DNA of 37,349 nucleotides from WJMT01 sp964445575. GTDB taxonomy: Bacteria > Acidobacteriota > Aminicenantia > Aminicenantales > Aminicenantaceae. Under the pieces are notes generated by a model. It had not been told where the DNA came from. It was given only the letters and a program-made list of their open reading frames with translations, and ran no database searches. Below, one piece after another: positions 23,181-31,806 of this stretch. The stretch covers positions 1 to 37,349 of the forward strand of contig CAYULB010000019.1 in NCBI GenBank assembly GCA_964445575.1, written 5' to 3'. The translations under genes were made by a program, and so were the position numbers. How positions within the stretch are numbered: the stretch's first letter is position 1; each line of letters starts with the position of its first letter.

Positions 23181-24042
23181 GTTTTTTCTTTTTACTCACA
23201 TGGGTGTATATGATCAATACTTGACCAATAAGTATGACCGCACCCCCTAGAAGAGTCCGGATTGAAGGCACTTCGTTCAGAAAAATAAAAGCAAATATGA
23301 TTCCATAGACCGGTTCTAAAGTATGAATAAGACTTGCTGTTTGGGCGTTGATGTTTTTCATCCCTTTTATAAAAAAAGTATGAGATAGAGCTGTGCAGAG
23401 AATCCCCAGTACTATCAAAAGGGATATGTTTTTTAGGGTGAATAAAGGGGTTAGAACCAATAAGACCGGCAGCAAAAAAAGAGTTGAAAAAAAGTTCTGG
23501 TTGAAAGCGATGACCAGGCTTGAGTGTTTCTGAGCCAGCTTCCGGTTGATAATAGTCAATACAGAAAAGGTGAATCCAGAAAAAACTCCCCATAACACCC
23601 CTAAGTAAGTGGAGTCCTGAAGGTCAAATCTAGGAACAATCAAGAAAACCCCAAACAAACAAAAAATGGAGAGCAGAACATTGACTTTTATAAGATGCTG
23701 TTTGGTAAAAAGGGGTTCTAAAAATGTCGTAAAAACAGGGTATGTAGAAAAAGACAGCAGGCCCACGGCTACTGTAGAGATTTGTATGGAATGGAAAAAA
23801 GATACCCAGTGAACAGAGAGAATAAATCCAAGAAGGACAAATGAGAACAAGTCACTTCCCGGAAACATTTGTCTCTTTTTTCCTGAGACCCATATGATAA
23901 AGGCTAGAGAAAGACTTGCAAAAAAAACCCTTCCTAAAACGATTATGAAAGGAGAGAGAAGGAGCCACTTTCCAAACAAACCTGCTGTTCCAAATAAAAG
24001 GACAGCCAGATGGATTTCCAAAAGGCTTAGCTTGTTATTCAT
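23164..24042 (-). CDS. EamA-family (DMT superfamily) transporter
   Basis: 292 residues with ten predicted transmembrane helices arranged as two EamA halves of five. The first half begins LEIHLAVLLFGTAGLFGKWL; the second includes GVLWGVFSGFTFSVLTIINR and ALSHTFFIKGMKNINAQTASLIH, followed by LEPVYGIIFAFIFLNEVPS, the characteristic EamA ending. Members export amino acids, nucleotide sugars or other metabolites; the substrate cannot be predicted. The C-terminus is lysine-rich (SKKKKLNRFL). It converges on rocD with overlapping ends and diverges from dnaX. Confidence 0.88.
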   Translation of the reverse strand: MNNKLSLLEIHLAVLLFGTAGLFGKWLLLSPFIIVLGRVFFASLSLAFIIWVSGKKRQMFPGSDLFSFVLLGFILSVHWVSFFHSIQISTVAVGLLSFSTYPVFTTFLEPLFTKQHLIKVNVLLSIFCLFGVFLIVPRFDLQDSTYLGVLWGVFSGFTFSVLTIINRKLAQKHSSLVIAFNQNFFSTLFLLPVLLVLTPLFTLKNISLLIVLGILCTALSHTFFIKGMKNINAQTASLIHTLEPVYGIIFAFIFLNEVPSIRTLLGGAVILIGQVLIIYTHVSKKKKLNRFL

Positions 24043-24089
24043 GGTTTATATAAGATACCTTAAGCTTGTGGACAGTTCAAAAATTTTTT

Positions 24090-24117
24090 TTGACTTCAAA
24101 GGCATATATGTTAGAAT
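24090..24117 (+). promoter_or_regulatory. Promoter of the dnaX-ybaB-recR operon
   Basis: TTGACT at 24090-24095 and TAGAAT at 24112-24117, 16-bp spacer, 58 bp before the dnaX start. No SRP RNA gene is seen in this interval, although one often neighbours dnaX. Confidence 0.6.
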
Positions 24118-24174
24118 ACTATTTAATAATTTTAGACAATTTCCGCATCCTTTCCCGGATTCAATGGATACAAA

Positions 24175-25542
24175 ATGAGCTATTTAGTTTACGCGAGAAA
24201 ATACAGGCCTGCAAGCTTTGACCAAGTCATAGGCCAAAGCTCTGTGGTACAGACCCTAAAAAATGCAATTGAAAATAACCGTTTAGCCCATGGATACATC
24301 TTTTCTGGCATGAGAGGAGTCGGAAAAACCACAGTAGCCCGTCTTCTAGCAAAATCATTAAACTGTGAGCAAGGTCCTACTTCTGAACCCTGTCAAAAAT
24401 GCGACTTTTGCATGGATATTCAAGCGGGCCGGTCTGTAGATGTTCTTGAAATCGATGGGGCTTCCAATACAGGGGTTGACGATATAAGAGAACTGAAAGA
24501 AGGGATTCAATACAAACCTCTGCACAGCCGGTATAAGGTTATTATCATCGATGAATTTCATATGCTTTCTAAGTCTGCTTTTAACGCCCTTTTGAAAACC
24601 CTAGAAGAACCCCCTCCCAATACTTTTTTTGTGCTTGCTACCACTGAACTTCATAAGGTGCCTCCTACTATCGTATCGAGATGTCAGACTTTTGAATTCA
24701 AAAAGATTTCTTTCAATGAAATCATGAATCATCTTAAAGAGATCACGAAAAAAGAAAACATTTCCCTCTCTCATTATGGAACCAGATTGATCGCGGAGAA
24801 GGCAGAAGGAAGTCTAAGGGATGCACAGAGCTTACTTGACCAAGCGGTTGCTTTTTCTGGGGATAACATAAGCGATGATGACTTGAAAGAGATTTTGGGT
24901 ACCATCAGTGATGAGCTTCTGTTTAAATTCTCAGAATCAATGCTCAAGGGAGAAGCCAAGGAAGTTTTTGGACTTGTAGAGAATATTGTGAACAGAGGGT
25001 ATGACCTCAGGTATTTTCATTCTGAACTGATTAAACACTTTCGGAATCTTCTTTTGGTAAAGACTTTAAAAGATACCAAGGATTTGTTGACACTTGATGA
25101 TTCAGAAATAAAACAGATAAAAAAACAGGTGGAAAATGTGGGTTCTGATGATATCTTGCGAATTCTTAATATACTTCAGAATGGAGAGCAGGGATTAAGA
25201 TACTCTTCCCATCCTAGAATATATTTTGAGATAATGATCGTGAAAATATGCCGGATTGAAAAGATCATACCGATCCAAGATATTATTGAAGAAATAAGGA
25301 ATATAAAAAGTTATAAAACTGTTAAGAGTCCTGTTGTGGAAAACATGAAAAAACCAGAATCCTCTCACCAAGAAAACAAAGAACCGAATGATCATTATAG
25401 AAAAACCTCGCCGAAGAAAAAGGAAAATTCAGAAAAAGCAGATAGGGAGGAAGCTTTGAAAGAACCAAAGGTGGAAGAGTTTATTAACACTTTCAAAGCT
25501 CAGATTATATCGGTGGATAAAAAAGAAAATAAAAATCAATAA
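24175..25542 (+). CDS. dnaX: DNA polymerase III subunit gamma/tau
   Basis: ATPase core of the clamp loader. 455 residues. N-terminal AAA+ module: YRPASFDQVIGQSSVVQTL, Walker A GMRGVGKTTVARLLAKSL, zinc-binding cysteines in CEQG...CQKCDFC, VLEIDGASNTGVDDIREL, Walker B VIIIDEFHML and sensor SRCQTFEFKK. Domain III follows to about 365. The C-terminal 90 residues are a charged lysine/glutamate-rich linker ending VEEFINTFKAQIISVD; the large tau-specific polymerase-binding region is short or missing. No obvious A-run frameshift site with stem-loop was recognised. ybaB and recR follow closely, a conserved order. Confidence 0.95.
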   Translation: MSYLVYARKYRPASFDQVIGQSSVVQTLKNAIENNRLAHGYIFSGMRGVGKTTVARLLAKSLNCEQGPTSEPCQKCDFCMDIQAGRSVDVLEIDGASNTGVDDIRELKEGIQYKPLHSRYKVIIIDEFHMLSKSAFNALLKTLEEPPPNTFFVLATTELHKVPPTIVSRCQTFEFKKISFNEIMNHLKEITKKENISLSHYGTRLIAEKAEGSLRDAQSLLDQAVAFSGDNISDDDLKEILGTISDELLFKFSESMLKGEAKEVFGLVENIVNRGYDLRYFHSELIKHFRNLLLVKTLKDTKDLLTLDDSEIKQIKKQVENVGSDDILRILNILQNGEQGLRYSSHPRIYFEIMIVKICRIEKIIPIQDIIEEIRNIKSYKTVKSPVVENMKKPESSHQENKEPNDHYRKTSPKKKENSEKADREEALKEPKVEEFINTFKAQIISVDKKENKNQ

Positions 25543-25570
25543 AAATCATTTAAGTTTGAAGGAGAAAAGA

Positions 25571-25882
25571 ATGAAAGGAGTCGGGAATATCCAGAAGATG
25601 CTAAAACAGGCTAAAGAAATGCAGGACAGAATGAAAAAAGAACTGGATGAGATGAGGGTTCAGGGTTCAAGTGGTGGGGGGATGGTGGAGATAACTTTAG
25701 ATGGAAACAAGAATGTTGTCTCTATTAAAATCGACCCAGAAGTAGTGAACAAGGATGATGTCGAGATGCTCCAGGATTTGATAAGTGCTGCATTCAGCGA
25801 TGCCAGCGGACAAGTTGATGATAAGATAAAAGAAAAAATGGGAGCTTTAGGCGCTGGACTTAAAATACCGGGTTTGACATAA
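25571..25882 (+). CDS. ybaB: YbaB/EbfC nucleoid-associated protein
   Basis: A small DNA-binding protein, 103 residues from ATG 25571, preceded by AAGGAG at 9-nt spacing; the frame extends to a TTG at 25556, which overlaps the ribosome site and is rejected. Family features: MLKQAKEMQDRMKKELDEM helix, GGGMVEITLDGNKNVVSIKI strand region, LQDLISAAFSDA helix and GLKIPGLT at the C-terminus. It sits between dnaX and recR, its usual place. Confidence 0.95.
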   Translation: MKGVGNIQKMLKQAKEMQDRMKKELDEMRVQGSSGGGMVEITLDGNKNVVSIKIDPEVVNKDDVEMLQDLISAAFSDASGQVDDKIKEKMGALGAGLKIPGLT

Positions 25883-25886
25883 TCCC

Positions 25887-26495
25887 ATGATGAAACAAGA
25901 ACATCCTTTATTCAGACTGATTGAAGAAATCAAAAAGATACCTGGGATCGGATTAAAAACAGCCCGGAGAATCGCCTTCTACATAATCAGTCTTGAACAG
26001 GAAGAAGTAGACAATCTTACTGACTCAATAAAAAAAGCTAAACAAAGCCTTTTTTACTGTTCGATTTGTAATAATCTTACCCATGTGGATCCCTGCCAGT
26101 TTTGCGAAGATAAAAACAGAAATGATGACCTTTTGTGCATAGTGGAAGAACCATTTAATATCGATTCTATAGAAAAGAGTGAGATTTATAGCGGTAGATA
26201 TCATGTGTTATTGGGTGCATTATCCCCTTTAAAAGGAATAGGGCCAGACGAATTAGGACTGGAAAAAATAATAAAAAGAATCAAAACAAATAAATTTAAG
26301 GAAGTCATAATCGCCACCAATCCCACAGCTGATGGCGAAGCTACGGCCTCTTATTTGACTAAAATATTAATGAACTATGATGTTCGATTAACCAGGCTTG
26401 CGATGGGTCTTCCTGTAGGCTCTGACATTGATTATGCAGATCAAATGACCATCAAAAAATCCCTGGAAGGAAGAACAGAGATTAAAAAAATATAA
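25887..26495 (+). CDS. recR: Recombination mediator RecR
   Basis: Acts with RecF/RecO to load RecA at gaps. 202 residues: helix-hairpin-helix IKKIPGIGLKTARRIAFYII near the N-terminus, a four-cysteine zinc finger (CSICNNLTHVDPCQFC) near residues 53-68, a Toprim domain starting LLCIVEEPFNIDSIE, and the conserved ATNPTADGEATASYL. The C-terminal LTRLAMGLPVGSDIDYADQ is also conserved. It begins 4 nt after ybaB without a clear ribosome site, so translation is probably coupled. Two ATGs start the frame. Confidence 0.97.
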   Translation: MMKQEHPLFRLIEEIKKIPGIGLKTARRIAFYIISLEQEEVDNLTDSIKKAKQSLFYCSICNNLTHVDPCQFCEDKNRNDDLLCIVEEPFNIDSIEKSEIYSGRYHVLLGALSPLKGIGPDELGLEKIIKRIKTNKFKEVIIATNPTADGEATASYLTKILMNYDVRLTRLAMGLPVGSDIDYADQMTIKKSLEGRTEIKKI

Positions 26496-26512
26496 TTATT
26501 CTGGTTTATCAA

Positions 26513-26532
26513 CCTGGATTATTCACAAAAAC
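26513..26532 (+). repeat. Solo repeat tip, copy E
   Basis: The 20-nt match starts CCTGGATTATTCACAAAAA and resembles the CCTGGATTATTCAC tip of copies D, F and G. No second tip follows before the nifJ ribosome site (AGAGGAGA). Either a relic of an element or a chance match; the length of the shared tip favours a relic. Confidence 0.45.
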
Positions 26533-26556
26533 GGCTTAATATGAGAGGAGATAAGG

Positions 26557-29500
26557 ATGAAGAAAAAATTTGAACCTATTGAAGGAAATACAGCGGCCAC
26601 TCATGTGGCTTATGCCTTTAGTGAAGTCGCTGCCATATATCCCATTACTCCATCATCTTTAATGGGAGAGCTTGCTGATTCATGGGCAGCACAAGGAAGA
26701 AAAAATATTTTTGGAGAAACCTTAGATGTTATTGAAATGCAGTCTGAAGGCGGGGCATCAGGTGCGGTGCACGGAAGTCTTTCTGCTGGAGCTTTAACCA
26801 CAACTTTTACTGCCTCTCAAGGATTGATGCTTATGCTGCCGAATATGCACAAGATCGCTGGTGAAATGCTTCCTACTGTTTTTCATGTTTCGGCAAGGTC
26901 ACTTGCCTGCCAATCTTTATCCATATTCGGAGACCATTCAGATGTGATGTCCGCGAGAAATACAGGATTTGCTTTAATAGCATCTGGTTCTGTTCAGGAA
27001 TCCATGGATCTGGCTATTGTAGCCCATTTAGCTTCCTTAAAATCAAAGGTTCCCTTTCTTCACTTTTTTGACGGATTCAGAACTTCAAATGAGATTCAAA
27101 AGGTTGAAATGATTCCCTATGAGACACTGGCAAAACTGACTGAGATGAAACATGTTGAGGAATTCCGCAGCCGAGCCATGAATCCAGAAAAACCTTTTCT
27201 AAAGGTGGGAGCTGAAAATCCCGATGTGTATTTTCAGGGAAGAGAAACAGTCAATCAATACTATAACAAAGCCCCTGAAATCGTGCAGGAATACATGGAT
27301 AAAGTTGCCAAAAAGATAGGCCGTCCCTATCATTTGTTTGACTATATAGGAGATCCTAAAGCTGATAAAGTCATTATCTCAATGGGCTCAAGTGTGGAGA
27401 CCATTGAAGAGACTGTGAATTATTTAAACAAAAAAGGAGAAAAGGTAGGAGCGGTTAAAGTCAGGCTCTACAGGCCGTTTTCAGCACAAGCTCTTAAAAA
27501 TGCTCTTCCAAAAAGTGTTAAAAAAATTGCTGTTCTTGATAGAACGAAGGAGCCCGGAGCTTTAGGAGAACCTCTGTACCTGGACGTATCCGTAGCACTT
27601 TCAGAAAGAGATATAAAGATAATTGGTGGAAGGTTCGGGCTTTCTTCTAAAGAATTCACTCCAGCTATGATCAAAGCTGTCTATGACCATCTCGATGGAA
27701 AATGCTCTCACGGATTCACAGTAGGAATAGAAGATGATGTTACCAATACATCGCTTCCTTTCGGAAAAGAACTGGATTCTGAGCCTGAAGGTGTTGTCCG
27801 ATGCAAATTTTGGGGATATGGTTCAGACGGAACCGTTTCTGCGAATAAAAACTCCATAAAAATCATTGGCGACAATACAGATCTGTATGCCCAGGGCTAT
27901 TTTGAGTATGATTCAAAAAAATCCGGGGGAGTGACTATATCTCATTTGAGATTCGGTAAAGAAAAAATTCAGTCACAGTACTTATTAAATACTGTTGACT
28001 TTGCAGCTCTTCATAAATCTTCTTATATTGGGAGGTATGATATCCTCAAGGGAATAAGAGAGAATGGAACATTCCTGCTTAATTCGAATTGGAAAGCAGA
28101 AGAGGTCTTTGAGAACCTTACGGAAGACATGCAGAAGACCATCAAAGAAAAAAATATTAAAGTCTACAACATTGATGCCTATAAAATTGCCAATGAAGTG
28201 GGGTTGAGGAACAGAATAAGCACCATTATGCAGACTGCGTTCTTTAAAATATCTGAAGTCATTCCCGAGGATAAAGCTTTGAAATTGATTAAAGACGTTG
28301 TAAAGAAAACCTTTATTAAAAAAGGAAAAGATATTGTCGAGATGAACTGGAAGGCGGTGGACCGGGCTTATGAAGCGCTTGAAAGAGTGCCTATACCAGA
28401 TAAAATAAAAAAGTCAGCTCCGGAAGAAAAACTTATTCCTGATGACGCTTCAGATTTTGCTAAAAATGTCATCGGTCCTGTGATGCATTTTGAAGGGAAT
28501 AAAATCAAAGTATCTCAAATGCCGCTGGATGGAGCCGTTCCCACTGGAACATCAAAGCTTGAAAAGAGAGGAGTTGCCAATAAAGTCCCCAAATGGATCC
28601 CTGATAACTGCATTCAATGCAATCAGTGTTCGCTTATATGCCCTCATGCCACAATCCGTCCCAAACAGATAGATCCAAAGCATTTAAAAGATGCCCCGGA
28701 TGATTTTGTTACTTTAAAGTCACGAACCAAGAATGATAAGGATTTAAAGTACAGACTTCAGGTTTATATAGAAGATTGTGTGGGATGTGAGAACTGTATA
28801 GAGGTCTGTCCAACCAAAGAAAAAGCTCTTGAGATGATACCCATCGAAGAAGCCAGAGAATCTGGAGAAAGAGAAAATGAAATTTTCTTTGAAAAACTTC
28901 CTGATAATGTGTTAGACGGAGTGAAGAAAACCACAGTCAAAGGGAGTCAGTTCCTCATGCCTTATCTTGAATTCCACGGGGCCTGTGCCGGATGCGGAGA
29001 GACACCCTATGTAAAACTGGCAACTCAACTCTATGGAGACAGGATGATCATAGCTAATGCCACAGGATGTTCTTCTATATGGGGAGGAACATTCCCCACA
29101 GTCCCTTACTGCAAAGACAAAAACGGGAGAGGCCCCACATGGGCGAACTCTCTTTTTGAAGATAACGCTGAATATGGATTTGGGATGCGCCTTGCTGTGG
29201 ATGCAAACAGAAAGCAGCTTTTAGATAATATCAATAGACTGCTGAAAATGGGGACATCAAAAGAACTCACTCAAGCATTAGAAAAGAGCAAAGAACATTG
29301 GAATTCAGTAGAAGAAGAAGCAAAACAGGCCGCAGAGGAAGTTATTAAAGCGCTGCCAAAAGCACTTGAAAAAGCTTCAGGCGAAAAGAAAAAAATTCTA
29401 AAAAAGATAGATGAACTCAAGTATTATTTTGTGGACAAAAGTGTCTGGTCTATAGGAGGAGATGGATGGGCCTATGATATCGGATACGGAGGCTTGGACC

Positions 29501-30078
29501 ATGTCCTGGCTTCTGGAAAAAATATCAACATGCTTGTTCTTGATACAGAAGTGTACTCAAACACTGGAGGACAAGCCTCAAAAGCAACTCCCACTGGATC
29601 TGTAGCCAAATTTGCCTCTGCTGGAAAACCTACCAAGAAAAAGGACCTTGGAAGAATGGCCATGACATATGGTTATGTTTATGTAGCCTCAGTCGCCATG
29701 GGTGCCAATCAAAACCAGTGCTTAAAAGTCTTTCTGGAAGCAGAATCCTATTCAGGGCCATCTTTAATCATAGCCTATTCGCCCTGCATCAATCATGGGT
29801 TGGATATGACCAAAACACAGTCTGAAGAAAAGCTGGCTGTTGATACAGGGTACTGGGTTCTTTACAGATACGATCCAAGAAGAGCCGAAGAGGGACAAAA
29901 TCCATTTGTTGTTGACTCAAAGGAACCAAAACTGGAGTATCACAAATTTCTTGAAAACGAGATTCGATACAGAACACTGGAGCAGCAGCATCCAGAAGCA
30001 GCAAAAGCCCTTTTTAAAAGAGCAGCTCAGGAAGCAAAACAGAGATATGAAGACTATAAAAAAATGGCTCAAAAATAA
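26557..30078 (+). CDS. nifJ: Pyruvate:ferredoxin (flavodoxin) oxidoreductase, single chain
   Basis: Oxidises pyruvate and CoA to acetyl-CoA and CO2, reducing ferredoxin; central to anaerobic metabolism. 1173 residues, normal for the fused homodimeric enzyme. Domain I has EGNTAATHVAYAFSEVAAIY and PITPSSLMGE; the gamma domain has VVRCKFWGYGSDGTVSANKN near 420. The ferredoxin domain has two 4Fe-4S motifs, CIQCNQCSLICP near 685-696 and CVGCENCIEVCP near 741-752. The C-terminal TPP domain has CAGCGETPYVKL near 810 and GGDGWAYDIGYGGLDHVLAS near 967, then NTGGQASKATPTG. All cofactor sites look intact. AGAGGAGA precedes the ATG. The serine dehydratase gene follows at 55 bp. Confidence 0.98.
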   Translation: MKKKFEPIEGNTAATHVAYAFSEVAAIYPITPSSLMGELADSWAAQGRKNIFGETLDVIEMQSEGGASGAVHGSLSAGALTTTFTASQGLMLMLPNMHKIAGEMLPTVFHVSARSLACQSLSIFGDHSDVMSARNTGFALIASGSVQESMDLAIVAHLASLKSKVPFLHFFDGFRTSNEIQKVEMIPYETLAKLTEMKHVEEFRSRAMNPEKPFLKVGAENPDVYFQGRETVNQYYNKAPEIVQEYMDKVAKKIGRPYHLFDYIGDPKADKVIISMGSSVETIEETVNYLNKKGEKVGAVKVRLYRPFSAQALKNALPKSVKKIAVLDRTKEPGALGEPLYLDVSVALSERDIKIIGGRFGLSSKEFTPAMIKAVYDHLDGKCSHGFTVGIEDDVTNTSLPFGKELDSEPEGVVRCKFWGYGSDGTVSANKNSIKIIGDNTDLYAQGYFEYDSKKSGGVTISHLRFGKEKIQSQYLLNTVDFAALHKSSYIGRYDILKGIRENGTFLLNSNWKAEEVFENLTEDMQKTIKEKNIKVYNIDAYKIANEVGLRNRISTIMQTAFFKISEVIPEDKALKLIKDVVKKTFIKKGKDIVEMNWKAVDRAYEALERVPIPDKIKKSAPEEKLIPDDASDFAKNVIGPVMHFEGNKIKVSQMPLDGAVPTGTSKLEKRGVANKVPKWIPDNCIQCNQCSLICPHATIRPKQIDPKHLKDAPDDFVTLKSRTKNDKDLKYRLQVYIEDCVGCENCIEVCPTKEKALEMIPIEEARESGERENEIFFEKLPDNVLDGVKKTTVKGSQFLMPYLEFHGACAGCGETPYVKLATQLYGDRMIIANATGCSSIWGGTFPTVPYCKDKNGRGPTWANSLFEDNAEYGFGMRLAVDANRKQLLDNINRLLKMGTSKELTQALEKSKEHWNSVEEEAKQAAEEVIKALPKALEKASGEKKKILKKIDELKYYFVDKSVWSIGGDGWAYDIGYGGLDHVLASGKNINMLVLDTEVYSNTGGQASKATPTGSVAKFASAGKPTKKKDLGRMAMTYGYVYVASVAMGANQNQCLKVFLEAESYSGPSLIIAYSPCINHGLDMTKTQSEEKLAVDTGYWVLYRYDPRRAEEGQNPFVVDSKEPKLEYHKFLENEIRYRTLEQQHPEAAKALFKRAAQEAKQRYEDYKKMAQK

Positions 30079-30133
30079 TATACAGGATGAAATATCCTTG
30101 ATTTAAACAAAGAATCTCGTTCACACAACATAG

Positions 30134-31690
30134 ATGAATAAGAAGCCTTCTGAATTTATTAGTATATTCAATGATGTTCTAGGGCCTGTTATGAGAGGCC
30201 CATCCAGCTCCCATACAGCAGGTTCTCACAGGATCGCTCATATGGCTCGAAATCTACTGGGAGATACTCCCACCAAAGCAGAGTTTACATTTGGAAAAAA
30301 CAGGTCTTTAGCTTTGGTGTACAGAGAACAGAGAGTTGATTCTGCTTTGGCCGCTGGCCTAATGGACTGGAAGATAACAGACACACGCTTTTTCGACGCG
30401 GTAAAAAGTGCTCGAGAAAAGGGATTGGACATTGTTTTTAAAGAGGGAATTTTAAAAGAAAAACATCCCAATGCTCTCCACATAAAATTAAGGTCAAAAA
30501 AAGGAAGCCATCTTTATTTAAAGGCTAAATCTATAGGAGGAGGAGCCATAAGGTTTACTTCCATTAATGGATGGCCCATACACATAGATGGGAAATCACA
30601 TGTGCTTCTTATAGAGGGAAGGAGAAAGAACCGGTTAAAGATTTTAAAGTTTTTCGACTCAGAATCCAATATAGAGATAGCTCAGCAGAATAAAGGAGAG
30701 AGAATTTTTCTGTTTTTTAAAAAAGATTCAGGTTTTGATAAGAAAACCCTGGAATGTTTCTGTGACAAAATGAAATCTGTTAAAACATGGAAATGCCCAC
30801 CTTTATTTTTTACAAAACAGGGGAGAGAACTTTTTGTAAAGGCAGAAGAAATCATTGAGATGGCTGGAAAATCAAATAAGACTTTAGGGCAGCTGGCTGT
30901 CGATTATGAATCAAAGCTTCTTGGATTTACTCCCAGAAGAATCAAAGATGAGATGAAGAGGCGTTATCACATGATGGAGGATTCCGTAGAGAAAGGATTG
31001 AGAAGTATTAATGTCAGTATGGAACTTCTCAGTCCAAGTGCTGAAAAAATCATGAAACAGGAACAGCAAAAGAGACTCCTGGTAGGCGGAATTCACACCC
31101 GTGCTGCATCCCGGGCAATGGCTGTGATGCACACAGCAAACAGTGGGGGCATAGTGTGCGCAGCTCCGACCGGCGGGTCTGCTGGGGTGGTGCCAGGAGT
31201 TGCTGTGACCCTGCACAGAGACTTTAATTTGGATATAAGTACTCTTAGCAGAGCCCTTTTTGCTGCAGGAGCTGTGGGTTTGATAATATCCAGGCGGGCC
31301 ACTTTTGCAGCAGAGGAAGCCGGATGCCAAGCAGAAATCGGAGCTGCCGGGGCAATGGCTGCTGCATTGGTTGTTGAATCTGCAGGAGGAAGTGCAAAGC
31401 AAGCCTTAGACGCGGCCAGTATAGCCCTGCAGAATACAATGGGATCTGTGTGTGATTTAGTTCAGGGCAGGTGTGAAATTCCATGTCACACCAGAAATGC
31501 GGTTGCTGCTTCCAGTGCATTTGTTTGCGCTGATCTCATAATGGGAGGATATGAGAATCCTATTTCTCTTGATGATGCCATTGATGCCATGAAGTCTGTG
31601 GGTAAAATGCTGCCTTCTGAACTTAGATGTACCTCTAAAGGAGGGATTGCTGTGACTCCATCAGCAGTATCCCTTCCAAAAATAAAATGA
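30134..31690 (+). CDS. sdaA: L-serine ammonia-lyase, iron-sulfur type, single chain
   Basis: Deaminates L-serine to pyruvate using a 4Fe-4S cluster. 518 residues with beta and alpha regions fused. The N-terminal beta region shows ISIFNDVLGPVMRGPSSSHT and AGSHRIAHMA; the alpha region shows IHTRAASRAMAVMHTANSGG, CAAPTGGSAGVVPG, GCQAEIGAAGAMAAALVVES and CEIPCHTRNA, which supply the cluster cysteines. The ATG lacks a strong ribosome site. Its product pyruvate is the substrate of the upstream oxidoreductase, so the two genes form a logical serine-fermentation unit, probably one transcript. Confidence 0.94.
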   Translation: MNKKPSEFISIFNDVLGPVMRGPSSSHTAGSHRIAHMARNLLGDTPTKAEFTFGKNRSLALVYREQRVDSALAAGLMDWKITDTRFFDAVKSAREKGLDIVFKEGILKEKHPNALHIKLRSKKGSHLYLKAKSIGGGAIRFTSINGWPIHIDGKSHVLLIEGRRKNRLKILKFFDSESNIEIAQQNKGERIFLFFKKDSGFDKKTLECFCDKMKSVKTWKCPPLFFTKQGRELFVKAEEIIEMAGKSNKTLGQLAVDYESKLLGFTPRRIKDEMKRRYHMMEDSVEKGLRSINVSMELLSPSAEKIMKQEQQKRLLVGGIHTRAASRAMAVMHTANSGGIVCAAPTGGSAGVVPGVAVTLHRDFNLDISTLSRALFAAGAVGLIISRRATFAAEEAGCQAEIGAAGAMAAALVVESAGGSAKQALDAASIALQNTMGSVCDLVQGRCEIPCHTRNAVAASSAFVCADLIMGGYENPISLDDAIDAMKSVGKMLPSELRCTSKGGIAVTPSAVSLPKIK

Positions 31691-31806
31691 AAATCATGAA
31701 TATGAGATTATCTAGAACAACCAAGTTTATATTTTTTTTTAAATACGGTATATTGTAAAGAACAAAAACCAATGATTCTGAACTATCAATTTAGAAAGGA
31801 GGGAAG

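Noticed and set aside
24043..24174. SRP RNA gene before dnaX
   Set aside because: No GC-rich hairpin with the conserved tetraloop; only a promoter is visible.
30079..30110. AGGAT/ATCCT hairpin after nifJ as a terminator
   Set aside because: Stem is only about five to six base pairs with no U-run; insufficient to call.
30911..31402. 163-codon ORF antisense to serine dehydratase
   Set aside because: Covers the conserved catalytic half of the enzyme and has no ribosome site. Shadow.
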